Assembly: GCA_963662575.1 (NCBI GenBank)
Contig: OY759723.1
Span: 1-64,000 of the forward strand
Source of the DNA: Bin5 sp963662575
GTDB lineage: Bacteria; Chloroflexota; Anaerolineae; Caldilineales; Caldilineaceae
Length of the DNA stretch: 64,000 nucleotides
Direction of reading: 5' to 3'
This document shows positions 63,977-64,000 of the stretch, in pieces. The notes under the pieces are model-generated. The model saw only the letters and a program-made list of their open reading frames with translations. It did no database searches and was not told the origin of the DNA. Every line of letters begins with the position of its first letter. Position 1 is the first letter of the stretch. A program made the translations under genes and the position numbers.

Positions 63977-64000
63977 TGTCCTGCGTTGCGCCCTTTAGTA

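Overview
The window is a GC-rich bacterial chromosome segment that most resembles Chloroflexota (Caldilineae/Anaerolineae-like). This is inferred from the lipoprotein with a long Thr/Pro linker, the Tat-exported sugar-binding lipoproteins, the giant CARDB-repeat subtilase, the many phytanoyl-CoA dioxygenase and Gfo/Idh/enolase-type enzymes, and the Hanks-type kinase. No rRNA, tRNA, CRISPR array, insertion sequence or prophage was seen.

Layout. (1) 1-4.9 kb: a RelE/ParE-type toxin-antitoxin pair, then a formate dehydrogenase locus: an iron-sulfur subunit, a molybdopterin catalytic subunit that reads through an in-frame TGA as selenocysteine (with a bacterial SECIS hairpin directly behind it), a stray Phd-type antitoxin, and FdhD. 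(2) 5.1-12.8 kb: one giant secreted subtilisin-like protease with 15 CARDB repeats, broken by a single frameshift near 11,995, then a strong hairpin. (3) 12.9-20.9 kb, minus strand: a lipoprotein and two interleaved carbohydrate ABC importers (two binding proteins, four permeases, no ATPase), driven by a near-consensus promoter. (4) 21.3-34 kb: housekeeping and stress genes: MFS exporter, dgkA, ybeY, obg, nadD, an S41 peptidase lacking its usual lysine, a small lipoprotein, a candidate ncRNA with its own promoter and terminator, ferritin, a cation efflux protein, a DUF72 protein and an ammonium transporter.

(5) 34.3-44.8 kb: a carbohydrate-catabolic island behind a perfect -35/-10 promoter: a beta-sandwich protein, three paralogous beta-propeller glycosidase-like proteins, an enolase-superfamily dehydratase, a ThDP enzyme, a Gfo/Idh/MocA oxidoreductase, and the decayed remains of an Asp/Glu racemase/arylmalonate-decarboxylase gene. 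(6) 45.2-55.3 kb: a family-5 binding protein, a TIM-barrel hydrolase-like protein, DppB/DppC-like permeases, two PhyH-family oxygenases (one with a halogenase-like HxG in place of HxD), an alpha/beta hydrolase and an SMP-30-like lactonase. Sections 5 and 6 look like linked uptake-and-degradation loci for an unidentified, probably sugar-derived, substrate.

(7) 55.4-64 kb: a cytosolic Ser/Thr kinase, the succinate dehydrogenase operon sdhCDAB with its promoter, a membrane-anchored trypsin-like protease with zinc ribbon and SH3 domain, NADP-type isocitrate dehydrogenase and an SDR oxidoreductase. All functional calls come from motif recognition by eye; no database search was run.
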